Of a stretch of 64,000 bases of DNA, positions 51,620 to 60,233 are shown piece by piece. Within the stretch, counting starts at the first letter, position 1; each line of letters begins with the position of its first letter. The stretch is from Silvanigrella aquatica. GTDB taxonomy: Bacteria > Bdellovibrionota_B > Oligoflexia > Silvanigrellales > Silvanigrellaceae. The notes beneath the pieces were generated by a model. The model saw only the letters and a program-made list of their open reading frames with translations. It did not search any database and had not been told where the DNA came from. The DNA lies in NCBI RefSeq assembly GCF_001907975.1, contig NZ_CP017834.1, positions 1,068,718-1,132,717 on the forward strand. The letters run 5' to 3'. A program made the translations under genes and the position numbers.

Positions 51620-53002
51620 ATGGTTACTCATAACTTAACGGATTCAATTAATTTAGTTTCAGATTGGATCGGATATTATAATGAAAATATTCATAAATTA
51701 TCAGTTTTACCAAAGGTTGAATTTGGTGAAATTTTGAATCAGCTTCCAAAAAATCCCGAAGAATTTCCCGAAGATTTTAAAAAAATATTTGAAGATTTTA
51801 AGACAATTATTTTACCAGGTATTACGCACTGGCAACATCCTAAATTTTTTGCATATTTTCCTTCAAATACAAGTCCTCCATCTCTTCTTGCTGAAATGGT
51901 TATTTGTGCTTTAGGAGTTCAGGGTATGAGTTGGGTAACTTCACCAGCAGCTACCGAACTTGAAATTTGTGTGATGGATTGGCTACGTAAGATGATTGGA
52001 TTACCGAGTTGTTTTACAGGTGTTATTCAAGATTCGGCATCGAGTTCTACTATGATTGCAATGACGGTGGCGCGTGAAAAAATATCGAATTTTACTACTA
52101 ATAAAACCGGTATTCAAGATCTGAAATTAGTAGCTTATTGCTCTGTTGATGCTCATTCTTCAGTGGAAAAATCTGCAAAAATAATTGGTATTGGAAGTGA
52201 TAATTTAAGAAAAATTCCAATTAATCAAAAGCAACAAATGGATATTGAAATATTAAAAAGAACTATTGAAGATGATATCAAAAATGGATTCAAACCTTTT
52301 TTTATTGTAGGGACTTTTGGAACAACCAGTTCTGCATCTATTGATCCTTTACAAGAAATTGCCCAATTATCTAAAAATTATGGAATTTGGTTTCATGTTG
52401 ATGCTGCCTATGCTGGTTCTGCTCTTATTCTTCCTGAAATTAGAGAAATGGCCATAGGAATTTGTGAGGCGGATAGTATTGTATTTAATCCTCATAAATG
52501 GCTTTTTACTTCATTTGAATGTTCCGCTTTTTTTATACGTAACAAGAATGAGCTTTTAAATACCTTTGAAATATTGCCTGAATATTTAAAAACAAATGAT
52601 TCTAAAGCAGTTGTTAACTTTCGAGATTGGGGCTTAGGTTTAGGAAGAAAGTTTCGTAGTTTAAAATTATGGTTTGTAATTCGGTGGTATGGCATACAAG
52701 GATTACAAAATATGATTCGTTCACATATTGAATATGCAAAAAAATTAGAAAATATAATAAAAGAAGATAATCGGTTTGAATTTATGGCTAATAGATATTT
52801 CGCTCTTATTTGTTTCAGATTAAAAGGAAGTGACGAATTAAATTATAAATTTATGGATAAAATCAACAAGTCTGGAAAATTATATTTGTCACATACAAAA
52901 TTAAATGAAAAATTTGTTTTGCGACTTTCCTTAGGCCAAACTAACTTAACAGAAAAAAATGTTATTGAAGCCTGGCAAGATATTTTAAGCTTGGTAGATT
53001 GA
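51620..53002 (+). CDS. Group II PLP-dependent decarboxylase (aromatic-L-amino-acid decarboxylase-like)
   Basis: The fold-type I decarboxylase has all landmarks: HPKFFAYFPSNTS (about 73-83), SWVTSPAATELE, the PLP-ring His179 (VDAHSS), Asp261 of FHVDAAYAGS, and the Schiff-base Lys293 in FNPHKWLFT. These match DOPA/tyrosine/tryptophan decarboxylases more than glutamate decarboxylase. It probably makes an aromatic amine. The start is ATG 51620, with AAAGG 8 nt upstream; an upstream ATG (51596) overlapping the oxygenase gene has no site. With the adjacent 2OG oxygenase it may make or modify a hydroxylated amine (inference). Confidence 0.9.
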   Translation: MVTHNLTDSINLVSDWIGYYNENIHKLSVLPKVEFGEILNQLPKNPEEFPEDFKKIFEDFKTIILPGITHWQHPKFFAYFPSNTSPPSLLAEMVICALGVQGMSWVTSPAATELEICVMDWLRKMIGLPSCFTGVIQDSASSSTMIAMTVAREKISNFTTNKTGIQDLKLVAYCSVDAHSSVEKSAKIIGIGSDNLRKIPINQKQQMDIEILKRTIEDDIKNGFKPFFIVGTFGTTSSASIDPLQEIAQLSKNYGIWFHVDAAYAGSALILPEIREMAIGICEADSIVFNPHKWLFTSFECSAFFIRNKNELLNTFEILPEYLKTNDSKAVVNFRDWGLGLGRKFRSLKLWFVIRWYGIQGLQNMIRSHIEYAKKLENIIKEDNRFEFMANRYFALICFRLKGSDELNYKFMDKINKSGKLYLSHTKLNEKFVLRLSLGQTNLTEKNVIEAWQDILSLVD

Positions 53003-53047
53003 ACAAATATTATGTTAACATCCGATTTCTACCTAACCTAAAAATCT

Positions 53048-53719
53048 TCACTTCACCTTTTTTAAGTTTTGAAATATTTCCACAATATTGACAGGATATT
53101 TTGGGTTTTGCACGGCTTCTAAGGGGATCTGTAAATTTTCAGCAATTATTTCTTGGATGCGCGCTAAGTGCAAGTTTTTGCGTTCAAGTTGGCTCTTTTT
53201 CGCCCATTTTGCCGCCGCTACTATGAGGCTTGATACCTGATCGGCGGTTAATTTTTCGGTATTAATTGTGATATCGAAATCGCTATGGTCTTCAATATCT
53301 AAACCATAAAGCCTTAAGTATCTTTTTCTATTTTGCTCATCTCTTTTTAAAGTTTTATAGAGAACTTGCTCGTAACTGGATTCTTTTTCCGTTTCCCGAC
53401 GGTTGATTCGCGATGCACGTGCCTCTAAGGGGGCATGCAGCCAAATGCGCAGTTCGGCATCCATGAGCCAAGCTGCCAGTCTTGTTCCTATCACGATGTT
53501 TTCATTTGAAACAGCATTTCGAATGAGGGTGAGATCGGTAAGGTAGTCGTAAATGAGATTTGATGATGCTTCCTTGTGTAATTCCTCAAAATTTACAGAA
53601 AGATCTCGCGCTAAATCACGAAAAGTGTAATTTACTATTTTTAGCTGTAGGGCTTTGCCAACATTTGTTGTTGCTGTTGTGTTTCCGCAGCCGCTATGTC
53701 CTGATATCGCAATTCTCAT
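53048..53719 (-). CDS. Cytidylate-kinase-like nucleoside/nucleotide kinase (SGHSGCGNTT P-loop)
   Basis: The N-terminus MRIAISGHSGCGNTT is the variant P-loop (Asn in place of the usual Lys) found in CMP-kinase-like proteins of spirochaetes and some other bacteria. Later segments IVIGTRLAAWLM, RIWLHAPLEARASRI and RETEKESSYEQVLYKTLKRDEQNRKRYLRLYG correspond to the LID and its arginines. The last 60 residues are an extension with repeated Lys. It may be the cell's CMP kinase or a relative. The start is set at ATG 53719, with GGAG 6 nt upstream. It converges with the decarboxylase and diverges from gatC. Confidence 0.75.
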   Translation of the reverse strand: MRIAISGHSGCGNTTATTNVGKALQLKIVNYTFRDLARDLSVNFEELHKEASSNLIYDYLTDLTLIRNAVSNENIVIGTRLAAWLMDAELRIWLHAPLEARASRINRRETEKESSYEQVLYKTLKRDEQNRKRYLRLYGLDIEDHSDFDITINTEKLTADQVSSLIVAAAKWAKKSQLERKNLHLARIQEIIAENLQIPLEAVQNPKYPVNIVEIFQNLKKVK

Positions 53720-53841
53720 AAGTGTCTCCATTTTAAATGAGCCATTTTATCCATAATTGCATTTGATAGTTGATTCAATGCTCCTGTCAGATTACTTTGT
53801 CAATTTGTTCTATTTGAAGGCTTTGAAAGGATTTTTCTAAT

Positions 53842-54183
53842 ATGGCAACAGAATTTTCTCGTGAAACGGTAAAACGCATTGCAGAATTAGGTAGGCTATA
53901 TCTTTCTGAAGAAGAGATAACCATTTACCAAGCAGAGTTGGCTAAAATTTTAGAGGCATTTAACGCACTGGCAAATCTACCCTTACCTGAAGATTTTGCG
54001 GGTGATGCCCGTTCCGCTCTCGTTATGGCAAACGCGAAATCGCGTGGGGAATGCGACTCGATTTCGCGTTTGCGCCCCGATGAAGTGGACAACTCCATTG
54101 CAACTCAAGTCTTTTTAAATCAGGCTCCAGAACGTGAAGGCGTTTTTGTGCGTGTTCCTGCCATTCTTGCTCCTTCAACTTAA
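53842..54183 (+). CDS. gatC: Asp-tRNA(Asn)/Glu-tRNA(Gln) amidotransferase subunit C
   Basis: The short helical GatC begins with VKRIAELGRLYLSEEEITIYQAELAKILEAFNALANL, the usual belt segment that wraps GatA, and ends in DSISRLRPDEVDNS and VRVPAILA. The length (113 aa) is a little above normal. It starts the gatCAB operon, 18 bp before gatA. The complex amidates mischarged Glu-tRNA(Gln) or Asp-tRNA(Asn), so the organism probably lacks GlnRS, AsnRS or both. Confidence 0.92.
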   Translation: MATEFSRETVKRIAELGRLYLSEEEITIYQAELAKILEAFNALANLPLPEDFAGDARSALVMANAKSRGECDSISRLRPDEVDNSIATQVFLNQAPEREGVFVRVPAILAPST

Positions 54184-54200
54184 CAAATGGGTTTGAATAT

Positions 54201-55682
54201 ATGAAATTTAAAAATAAATTTGCTTCTGAGTATACAGCAAATCTTGAGAGTCATTCTGCCAGTGAGTTGGCTAAAAACTTTAAAAGTGGAAAAAGTTCTC
54301 CTAAAGAATATTTAAAAGATCTTTTTGAAAATATTGAAAAACTCAATCCTGAATTAAATGCTTTAACTAGTTTGCAAAAAGAGTACGCTTTTGCAAAAGC
54401 TGAGGAATTAGAAGCGACGAGAGCAACAGATGAGCATACCTTATTTGGTGTTCCTGTTATTATTAAAGAAAACATTCAAAAGTTAAACTTCCCATTAGAG
54501 TGTGCTTCTAAAATATTAAAAGGTTACAAAGGTCAATTTAATGCAACGGCCGTTTCGTCATTAGAAAAAGCAGGAGCTATTCTCATTGGTACTGCGAATA
54601 TGGATGAATTTGCGATGGGTTCGGCCAATGAGCACAGTGCTCATGGTGTGGTGAAAAATCCTCATGATACCTCTCGGGTCAGTGGGGGATCTAGTGGGGG
54701 ATCTGCTGTCGCTTGTGCTGCAGGTTTTGCGCCACTCACTTTAGGCTCTGATACGGGCGGAAGTGTGCGTCAGCCTGCCGGGTTTTGTGGTATTTTTGGG
54801 ATCAAGCCTACATATGGACGCGTTTCTCGTTATGGCTTGGTTGCCTTTGGTTCTAGTCTCGATCAAATTTCTCCCTTTGCGCGTAATGTAACAGACCTAG
54901 ACATCATTATGAAAACAATGGCTCATGAAGACTCAAAAGACGCGACGTGTTTGAAAGGAAGTTATGAATCACAGCTCAATCATGTTTCTTTAAAAGGTAA
55001 AAAAATAGGCGTTTTAAGAAGCATTTTAAAAGAAGGTGTTGATGATAATGTAATGGCTGAATTTTCTAAATTGGAAGAAAATTTAAAGAAACGTGGCGTT
55101 ACTTTTGTTGATATTGAAATTCCTTCCTTAGAACACACATTAAGTGTTTATTACTTAATTGCCTGTGCAGAAGCATCTACGAATTTGTCCCGATTCGATG
55201 GTATTCGATTTGGGCATCGTGCGCAAAATACCGAAGATTTATTTGATTTATATTGTCGTACGCGCTCGGAAGGATTTGGCAAAGAAGTGAAACGTCGTAT
55301 TATGTTGGGTACTTTTTCATTGAGCGCAGGCTTTTATGATGCTTTTTATGGAAAAGCCCAAGCGGTAAGAGATTTAATGTCTCGTCAATTTGACGAAGCA
55401 TTTAAAAGCGTAGATTATATTTATCTGCCAACATCTCCGGCGAGTGCTTTTCATTTTGGAATAAACGCTTTTGATCCCATAAAAGAATATTTATACGATG
55501 TATTTACAATTCCTGCCAATTTAACTGGAGTTCCGGCAATCTCTGTACCTGCACCTGTTAAAAATGGTGCTTTACCCGTTGGGCTACAATTTATGGCACA
55601 ACGTGGAAAAGATGCCGAATTAATTGGTTTTGCTGCTGCTCTTGAAAAAGAACACCTTGTGGCAACAACACCTTTAGTATGA
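54201..55682 (+). CDS. gatA: Asp-tRNA(Asn)/Glu-tRNA(Gln) amidotransferase subunit A
   Basis: The amidase-signature enzyme has the Ser-cisSer-Lys triad in place: Lys89 (PVIIKEN), the cis-Ser in VSGGSSGGSAVA (164-165) and the nucleophile Ser188 (GSDTGGSVR). GTANMDEFAMGS and the C-terminal PANLTGVPAISVP are conserved. It frees ammonia from glutamine for GatB. The length (493 aa) is standard. Ribosome site GGG at 9 nt is modest and fits coupling with gatC. Confidence 0.96.
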   Translation: MKFKNKFASEYTANLESHSASELAKNFKSGKSSPKEYLKDLFENIEKLNPELNALTSLQKEYAFAKAEELEATRATDEHTLFGVPVIIKENIQKLNFPLECASKILKGYKGQFNATAVSSLEKAGAILIGTANMDEFAMGSANEHSAHGVVKNPHDTSRVSGGSSGGSAVACAAGFAPLTLGSDTGGSVRQPAGFCGIFGIKPTYGRVSRYGLVAFGSSLDQISPFARNVTDLDIIMKTMAHEDSKDATCLKGSYESQLNHVSLKGKKIGVLRSILKEGVDDNVMAEFSKLEENLKKRGVTFVDIEIPSLEHTLSVYYLIACAEASTNLSRFDGIRFGHRAQNTEDLFDLYCRTRSEGFGKEVKRRIMLGTFSLSAGFYDAFYGKAQAVRDLMSRQFDEAFKSVDYIYLPTSPASAFHFGINAFDPIKEYLYDVFTIPANLTGVPAISVPAPVKNGALPVGLQFMAQRGKDAELIGFAAALEKEHLVATTPLV

Positions 55683-55710
55683 ATCTTGAAGAAAGGTAAC
55701 AAAATAATTT

Positions 55711-57210
55711 ATGAGTATAAATAATCTGCTCAATTACCCTCAACTTTCAGAAATAATGAAGAAGTATGATGTTGTGATAGGAATTGAAGTGCATTGTCAA
55801 TTGGCAACAAATAGTAAAATGTTCAGTTGTAGTAAAAATGCTTATGGTGATGCGCCTAATTCAAATATTGACCCTACTTGTTTGGGTTTACCAGGAGCTT
55901 TACCAACTATTAATGAAGAGGCTGTTAACTTAGCTATTCGTATGGGAATTGCATTAAAAAGCGAAATACAAACGTTAAGCGTTTTTGCTCGTAAGAATTA
56001 CTTTTATCCGGATCTCCCTAAAGGTTACCAAATTACCCAGTATGATAGACCCATCTGCTTTGGTGGTGAAATCATTTTATCAAGTGGTAAAAAAATAGGA
56101 ATTGAACGCATTCAAATTGAAGAAGATGCGGGTAAAAATATCCACGTGGGTACGTGCTCATTGGTGGATTACAACCGTTCTGGGGTTGGATTGATAGAAA
56201 TTGTGAGTGCTCCTGATCTTTCTTCACCAGAGGAAGCATCTGAGTATTTAAAGAAACTTCATAGTTACGTTGTTAATTTAGATATTTCTGATGGCGATTT
56301 AGAAAGAGGGAACTTTAGAGCAGATGCCAACGTTTCCATTAAACCCAAAGGCTCTACAATTTTAGGACGTCGCTGCGAAATTAAAAATGTAAATTCCTTT
56401 AAATACATTGAAAAAGCCATAGCCTATGAAATTGAAAGGCAATACGATGTCATTGAATCTGGTGGTGAAATTTATATGGAAACCAGAGGCTATGACAGCG
56501 ATAAAAATATAACCGTGAGTCAGCGTTCTAAAGAATCTGCAAAAGATTACCGTTACTTTCCAGAGCCGGATTTGCCTCCTCTTGTTGTAACTAAGGAACG
56601 CATTGAAAAAGTTAAAGCAAGCATGCCTGAGCTTCCCGAATCAAAAGCAGCGCGTTTGATTTCAAATTACAGCTTGCCTGAGTACGATGCCAAAGTAATT
56701 ACAGCATCTCGTATCAATAGTGCCTATTTTGAAAAATTAGTAAAATTGCTTGAAGGAAAAGTGGAACCCAAAGCAATTTCGAATTTTTTTATGACTGATA
56801 TCATGCGCGCAAGTAAGGTTTACTCAGAGAATAAAGGAATTTCACTTGACGAGTTAACGGAAGTACCAGTTTCTTTGGAACACAGTGTTTCCTTATTGAA
56901 TTTGCAAGCCTCTGGCACGATCAGTGGTCGTATTGCAAAAGAAGTTTTTGAAGAAATGTTGTTAACTCATAAATCTCCAGATGAAATTGTAAAATCTAAA
57001 AATTTGGTTCAAATTTCTGATGACACATCAATTGCTAAAATTTGTGAGCAAGTTATTAATGAAAATCCCGCTGTTTTAGCCGATTATTATTCTGGTAAAG
57101 AAAAGCTATTTGGTTTTTTTGTGGGGCAAGCAATGAAACTTTCTGGCGGAAAGTTGAACCCTGCGAAAGTGAACGAAATGCTAAAAAAATTATTAGAAGC
57201 TAAAAAGTAA
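55711..57210 (+). CDS. gatB: Asp-tRNA(Asn)/Glu-tRNA(Gln) amidotransferase subunit B
   Basis: GatB signatures are complete: YDVVIGIEVHCQLATNSKMFSCS, CLGLPGALP, FYPDLPKGYQITQYDRPI, IEEDAGKN, RCEIKNVNSFKYIEKAI, and a C-terminal YqeY-like tail (FFVGQAMKLSGGKLNPAKVNEMLKKLL) that binds the tRNA elbow. It activates the mischarged aminoacyl-tRNA and uses ammonia from GatA. The start is uncertain between ATG 55711 (AAAGGT at a long 13 nt) and ATG 55756 (no site); the longer form has a 15-residue extension. It is the last gene of the operon. Confidence 0.95.
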   Translation: MSINNLLNYPQLSEIMKKYDVVIGIEVHCQLATNSKMFSCSKNAYGDAPNSNIDPTCLGLPGALPTINEEAVNLAIRMGIALKSEIQTLSVFARKNYFYPDLPKGYQITQYDRPICFGGEIILSSGKKIGIERIQIEEDAGKNIHVGTCSLVDYNRSGVGLIEIVSAPDLSSPEEASEYLKKLHSYVVNLDISDGDLERGNFRADANVSIKPKGSTILGRRCEIKNVNSFKYIEKAIAYEIERQYDVIESGGEIYMETRGYDSDKNITVSQRSKESAKDYRYFPEPDLPPLVVTKERIEKVKASMPELPESKAARLISNYSLPEYDAKVITASRINSAYFEKLVKLLEGKVEPKAISNFFMTDIMRASKVYSENKGISLDELTEVPVSLEHSVSLLNLQASGTISGRIAKEVFEEMLLTHKSPDEIVKSKNLVQISDDTSIAKICEQVINENPAVLADYYSGKEKLFGFFVGQAMKLSGGKLNPAKVNEMLKKLLEAKK

Positions 57211-57286
57211 TTTTTTGTAACCTTATTGACAATTTTTTGTTTTTTATAAAATTTTTTTAGTAAGTAAATATTTAGATAAATAAAGG

Positions 57287-57320
57287 CCTTCTCCTGGAGA
57301 TTTACTTTTCCAGAAGAAGG
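57287..57320. terminator. Hairpin downstream of gatB, between convergent genes
   Basis: CCTTCTCCTGGA (57287-57298) pairs at 11 of 12 positions with TCCAGAAGAAGG (57309-57320); the mismatch becomes G-U on the minus strand. T-tracts on either side are weak. Confidence 0.55.
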
Positions 57321-57444
57321 TGTTTGCCTTTAGCATTGTCGTTTGATGTTAACTTTAAGCTATCTTAATAGAAGAAAGCTGTCAAATTTTTTTTTAAAAC
57401 CAATTTAAATTAATAAGCAAAGTTTAGCAATAGTAAAGGGGGTT

Positions 57445-57480
57445 ATGAAAACAGAAAAGCGTATTAAATTTGTTTATTAA
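57445..57480 (+). other. Possible 11-codon ORF with strong ribosome site (MKTEKRIKFVY)
   Basis: AAAGGGGG lies 2 nt before ATG 57445, and the frame stops at TAA 57480. A TTGATG-N17-TAATAG promoter-like pair lies upstream at about 57341-57369. It is in the gatB-tetR gap. It may be a short peptide gene, a remnant or chance. Confidence 0.2.
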
Positions 57481-57492
57481 GTATAATAAATT

Positions 57493-58146
57493 TTAAATAC
57501 CCGAAGAAATTAATTTGGCGTAGCGTTTTGCTAACGAGAGGCATTCTTCTCTTGGAATTCCTAATAATGATCGTCTATTAAAGCCTAATATAAAGGTTAT
57601 AGAGTAAATTAAAAGCGCCAGTGCTTCGCAGTCATAATCGGCAGAAATTTCCCCTAATTTTTGTCTTTCTTTAAAATGATCAACTTGAATTTTTAAAAAA
57701 CTTGTATCTTTAAACACTGATTTATATTCTTCAAAATCAGGATCAGTGAGTGCTCTCGATAAAATAACGCGAATGAGCTGTTCTGAGTCTTTAAATTTAT
57801 CAATATAAAGTTCCATTATTTTATAAATTTGTTCTTCGACGCTAACAGAGAAAGAAAAGTTTTCTTCAATCTCTTTTTGACTATTAATTTTACCTTGCTT
57901 AATTATGGCAAAGAGTAAATCAGATTTGGATTTAAAGTAACGAAACATAAGACCATCTGAGCACCCCGCTTCACGAGCAATGTCGCGAACTGTGGTCGCA
58001 TCGTACCCTTTTTCCGAAAATATTTTTTGGGCACTCTTCATGAAATCGTTAAGTCGAGTTTCTTTACTTTTTCTTTGTCTTTTCAGTAATACGGGTTTTA
58101 AGTTTTGAGCTTTTTCTGTGTACATAATAAATTGGCCAATATTCAT
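57493..58146 (-). CDS. TetR-family transcriptional regulator
   Basis: The N-terminal HTH is typical (RLNDFMKSAQKIFSEKGYDATTVRDIAREAGCSDGLMFRYFKSKSDLLFAII, residues about 31-82). The C-terminal ligand domain is helical and not assignable to a subfamily. It probably represses its own or a neighbouring gene; a GCAAC/GTTGC dyad lies 22 bp upstream of the start. The ATG 58146 lacks a clear Shine-Dalgarno, and ATG at residue 8 is a second possibility. No efflux or metabolic target is adjacent on the divergent side; upstream is the tandem unknown pair on the same strand. Confidence 0.9.
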   Translation of the reverse strand: MNIGQFIMYTEKAQNLKPVLLKRQRKSKETRLNDFMKSAQKIFSEKGYDATTVRDIAREAGCSDGLMFRYFKSKSDLLFAIIKQGKINSQKEIEENFSFSVSVEEQIYKIMELYIDKFKDSEQLIRVILSRALTDPDFEEYKSVFKDTSFLKIQVDHFKERQKLGEISADYDCEALALLIYSITFILGFNRRSLLGIPREECLSLAKRYAKLISSGI

Positions 58147-58167
58147 AGTAAGTGATTGTTCATTAAC

Positions 58168-58181
58168 GCAACTTATGTTGC
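58168..58181. promoter_or_regulatory. Candidate TetR operator GCAAC-TTAT-GTTGC
   Basis: A perfect 5-4-5 dyad lies between a promoter-like TTGACT (minus strand, near 58208) and the regulator's start. Its position fits autorepression. Confidence 0.4.
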
Positions 58182-58263
58182 AGTATCTTATTTTTAGCTA
58201 TGAAGTCAATAGTTTGATTTTAAAATATTAAATGCAAAATTTTATGACAATTTAATAAAATGG

Positions 58264-58671
58264 TTATCTTAATTTTTCAGGTTGGGTGTCATAGACTTTC
58301 GGAAGTTCTCTCGCGCAGCGAATTAATTGGGCTTGTTCATTGCGTAAAAAATCGGAAACTTTCTTATCTTTTGGATTTGTTCTCATTTTATCAATAACCT
58401 GTTGAAGAGTAAGAATTCTCTGTTTATTGTCTTTTTCACTCATAACATCATCCATGATGTTATTAAATTTGTCTTTTTCATCAGGTGTTAAACCTGTGGT
58501 CAGAGAATGGCGGTGATATCTTTTAATAGCGTCTTTATCTGTATCAATTATAATTGTGCCATCTTCTTTTTTTTCCGCAACGACACCAGGGTTGGTATAA
58601 ATTCCTACTTTGGGAACGTAATCACCTAATTGTATGAAGGACGACCGGGAGGGAGGTGGAATAAAGACCAT
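58264..58671 (-). CDS. Unknown protein, second member of a tandem paralogous pair
   Basis: No family is recognised. The 135-residue protein aligns by eye along its length with the 127-residue product of the gene just upstream: NPGVVAEKKEDGTIIIDTDKDAI with NGDPVRIAERNDKNGKIILDSDFDNI, LTTGLTPDEKDKF with IRNGLEPNQKEAY, and a shared helical C-half. No signal peptide or membrane segment is seen; the composition is charged, so it is probably cytoplasmic or exported by a non-Sec route. AAGGAG lies 7-8 nt before the ATG. The gap between the pair is 30 bp. Confidence 0.65.
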   Translation of the reverse strand: MVFIPPPSRSSFIQLGDYVPKVGIYTNPGVVAEKKEDGTIIIDTDKDAIKRYHRHSLTTGLTPDEKDKFNNIMDDVMSEKDNKQRILTLQQVIDKMRTNPKDKKVSDFLRNEQAQLIRCARELPKVYDTQPEKLR

Positions 58672-58701
58672 AAAAAAATCTCCTTATTAAAAATAATTTT
58701 T

Positions 58702-59085
58702 TTAAACACCTAACGTAAGTGGATCGACTTCAAAATTTTCAGGAGTAAATTTCTCGCGAACAATCCTATATTGAAGTTCGTTTTCCAAATATTTAATGAC
58801 ACGAGGATCGGCATTGGCATGCTTCATTTTCGTAATTTGATTATATAAATCACGTATTTCTTGTTGCCTATCATCTTGATTATCTTGATTTGATAACGTT
58901 GTTAAGTAAGCTTCTTTTTGATTTGGCTCCAAGCCATTGCGAATTCCAAATTTGGCTGTTTCTTGAATGTTATCAAAATCAGAATCAAGTATAATTTTAC
59001 CATTCTTATCATTTCGTTCGGCAATGCGAACGGGATCCCCATTTCGTGTCCATAGAATGTCATTTGGTGCAATTGTGAAGGCCAT
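58702..59085 (-). CDS. Unknown protein, first member of a tandem paralogous pair
   Basis: The paralogue described at 58264-58671 shares its layout: a short beta-like N-domain (about 8-45, with G-K-I-I-L-D in place of G-T-I-I-I-D) and a helical region with QNDDRQQEIRDLYNQITKMK-like charged heptads. It is 127 residues, with no cysteine and no export signal. The divergence between the two suggests an old duplication with separate roles. The ATG has a weak GGA upstream. The function is unknown. Confidence 0.65.
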   Translation of the reverse strand: MAFTIAPNDILWTRNGDPVRIAERNDKNGKIILDSDFDNIQETAKFGIRNGLEPNQKEAYLTTLSNQDNQDDRQQEIRDLYNQITKMKHANADPRVIKYLENELQYRIVREKFTPENFEVDPLTLGV

Positions 59086-59249
59086 AGTTTTTTTCCAATA
59101 TAAAAATAGAAAATGATTTCTTTTTCATTTGTATCAGGAAATATCTATGCTCTGGGGGAATTTTTGTTTAAGTGAACAGTGTTTTGACATTATTTAATAA
59201 TTAACAATAATTAAGTACTAAATTTGTAAATCCAAAATATTAAGAATGC

Positions 59250-60230
59250 TTAAGGAACTCTTTGTGTGAGGATGCGAATATTTTCCTGCTGAAATTCATA
59301 CAGTTCTTTTGTAAATGTAAAGAGTTTTTCATTTGATTTTTGAACACCGTCAGCTTGAAAGAGTTTTTTAAAGTCAGCGGCTTTTATTTGTGAGCAAAGC
59401 TCCATTCCTTTTGTCAAAGTTGCAGAAGTGCTATTTATGTTACTTTGATTTTCGATAAGTACTTGTCCTGGCAAATTTTGAGAAAGACCTAGAACGATAT
59501 AATTACTAAATTGTGTTCCTAATTGAATGGGAGTGGCATTAGGAAATTTTGTATCAATTTCATTTTCAGAAACAACACCAATGGTTGCTAAATTATCATC
59601 GATTGCTTGAAATACAGAAGAAAAGCTTCCTACAAAAATTGCAGCGCTAGGAAAAATATTTCGCTGCAAAAAATACATGCGAGGGACAAAAAATCCAATC
59701 ACGCTTTCCGGATTTTCATAGGCTACTGTTGCTTTATTAAAATATTGTAACGTGGCTTCATGATGAAAGGTAAATGCATTTAAGGCCAATCCTGATTTTT
59801 GAAAAAAGTTTTTCCAAACGGAAGTGTTCCCAATAATCACAGCGCGAGATGATGGGGATCCTTTTTGAGAGAAAATTAAAATACTTTTCAATGGAGTGCG
59901 CGTTGAAGCACCCACGTAGGCAATGGAAGAAATGACACCATATTGAGCGGTTCCTCTTGTTAGTGCAGATATGACCGCCTTTTCATCGGAAACAAAATTA
60001 AAATTAACTCTATATCCCGTTTTTTCTTCAATACAGCTTTGTAAATGAGAAGGGGCATCATCGTTTTTAAAAAAGGGATTTGGTGAATTTATATAAAATT
60101 CAATGGGAAATGATTTTGACCCTAATTCTGGAGTCCCCATCCAAAGTTTAGTACAACCTGAAATAAGGAAACAAAATAAAAGAAGCTTGAATATTAAAAT
60201 GAAATTCAAATATTTTGGAGCTTTGCTCAT
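59250..60230 (-). CDS. PhnD-like substrate-binding lipoprotein without a transporter
   Basis: The lipobox LISGC (Cys26) anchors a periplasmic type II binding protein. The pattern AVISALTRGTAQYGVISSIAYVG, SSRAVIIGNTSVWKNFF, NPESVIGFFVPRMYFLQ and VFQAIDDNLATIGVVSENEI is that of the phosphate/phosphonate-binding PhnD/NMT1-like family. No ABC permease or ATPase gene is nearby, so it may serve a sensor or a remote transporter. The ATG follows the previous gene's stop by 3 bp, with AAAGGAAC overlapping that stop. Confidence 0.75.
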   Translation of the reverse strand: MSKAPKYLNFILIFKLLLFCFLISGCTKLWMGTPELGSKSFPIEFYINSPNPFFKNDDAPSHLQSCIEEKTGYRVNFNFVSDEKAVISALTRGTAQYGVISSIAYVGASTRTPLKSILIFSQKGSPSSRAVIIGNTSVWKNFFQKSGLALNAFTFHHEATLQYFNKATVAYENPESVIGFFVPRMYFLQRNIFPSAAIFVGSFSSVFQAIDDNLATIGVVSENEIDTKFPNATPIQLGTQFSNYIVLGLSQNLPGQVLIENQSNINSTSATLTKGMELCSQIKAADFKKLFQADGVQKSNEKLFTFTKELYEFQQENIRILTQRVP

Positions 60231-60233
60231 GAA

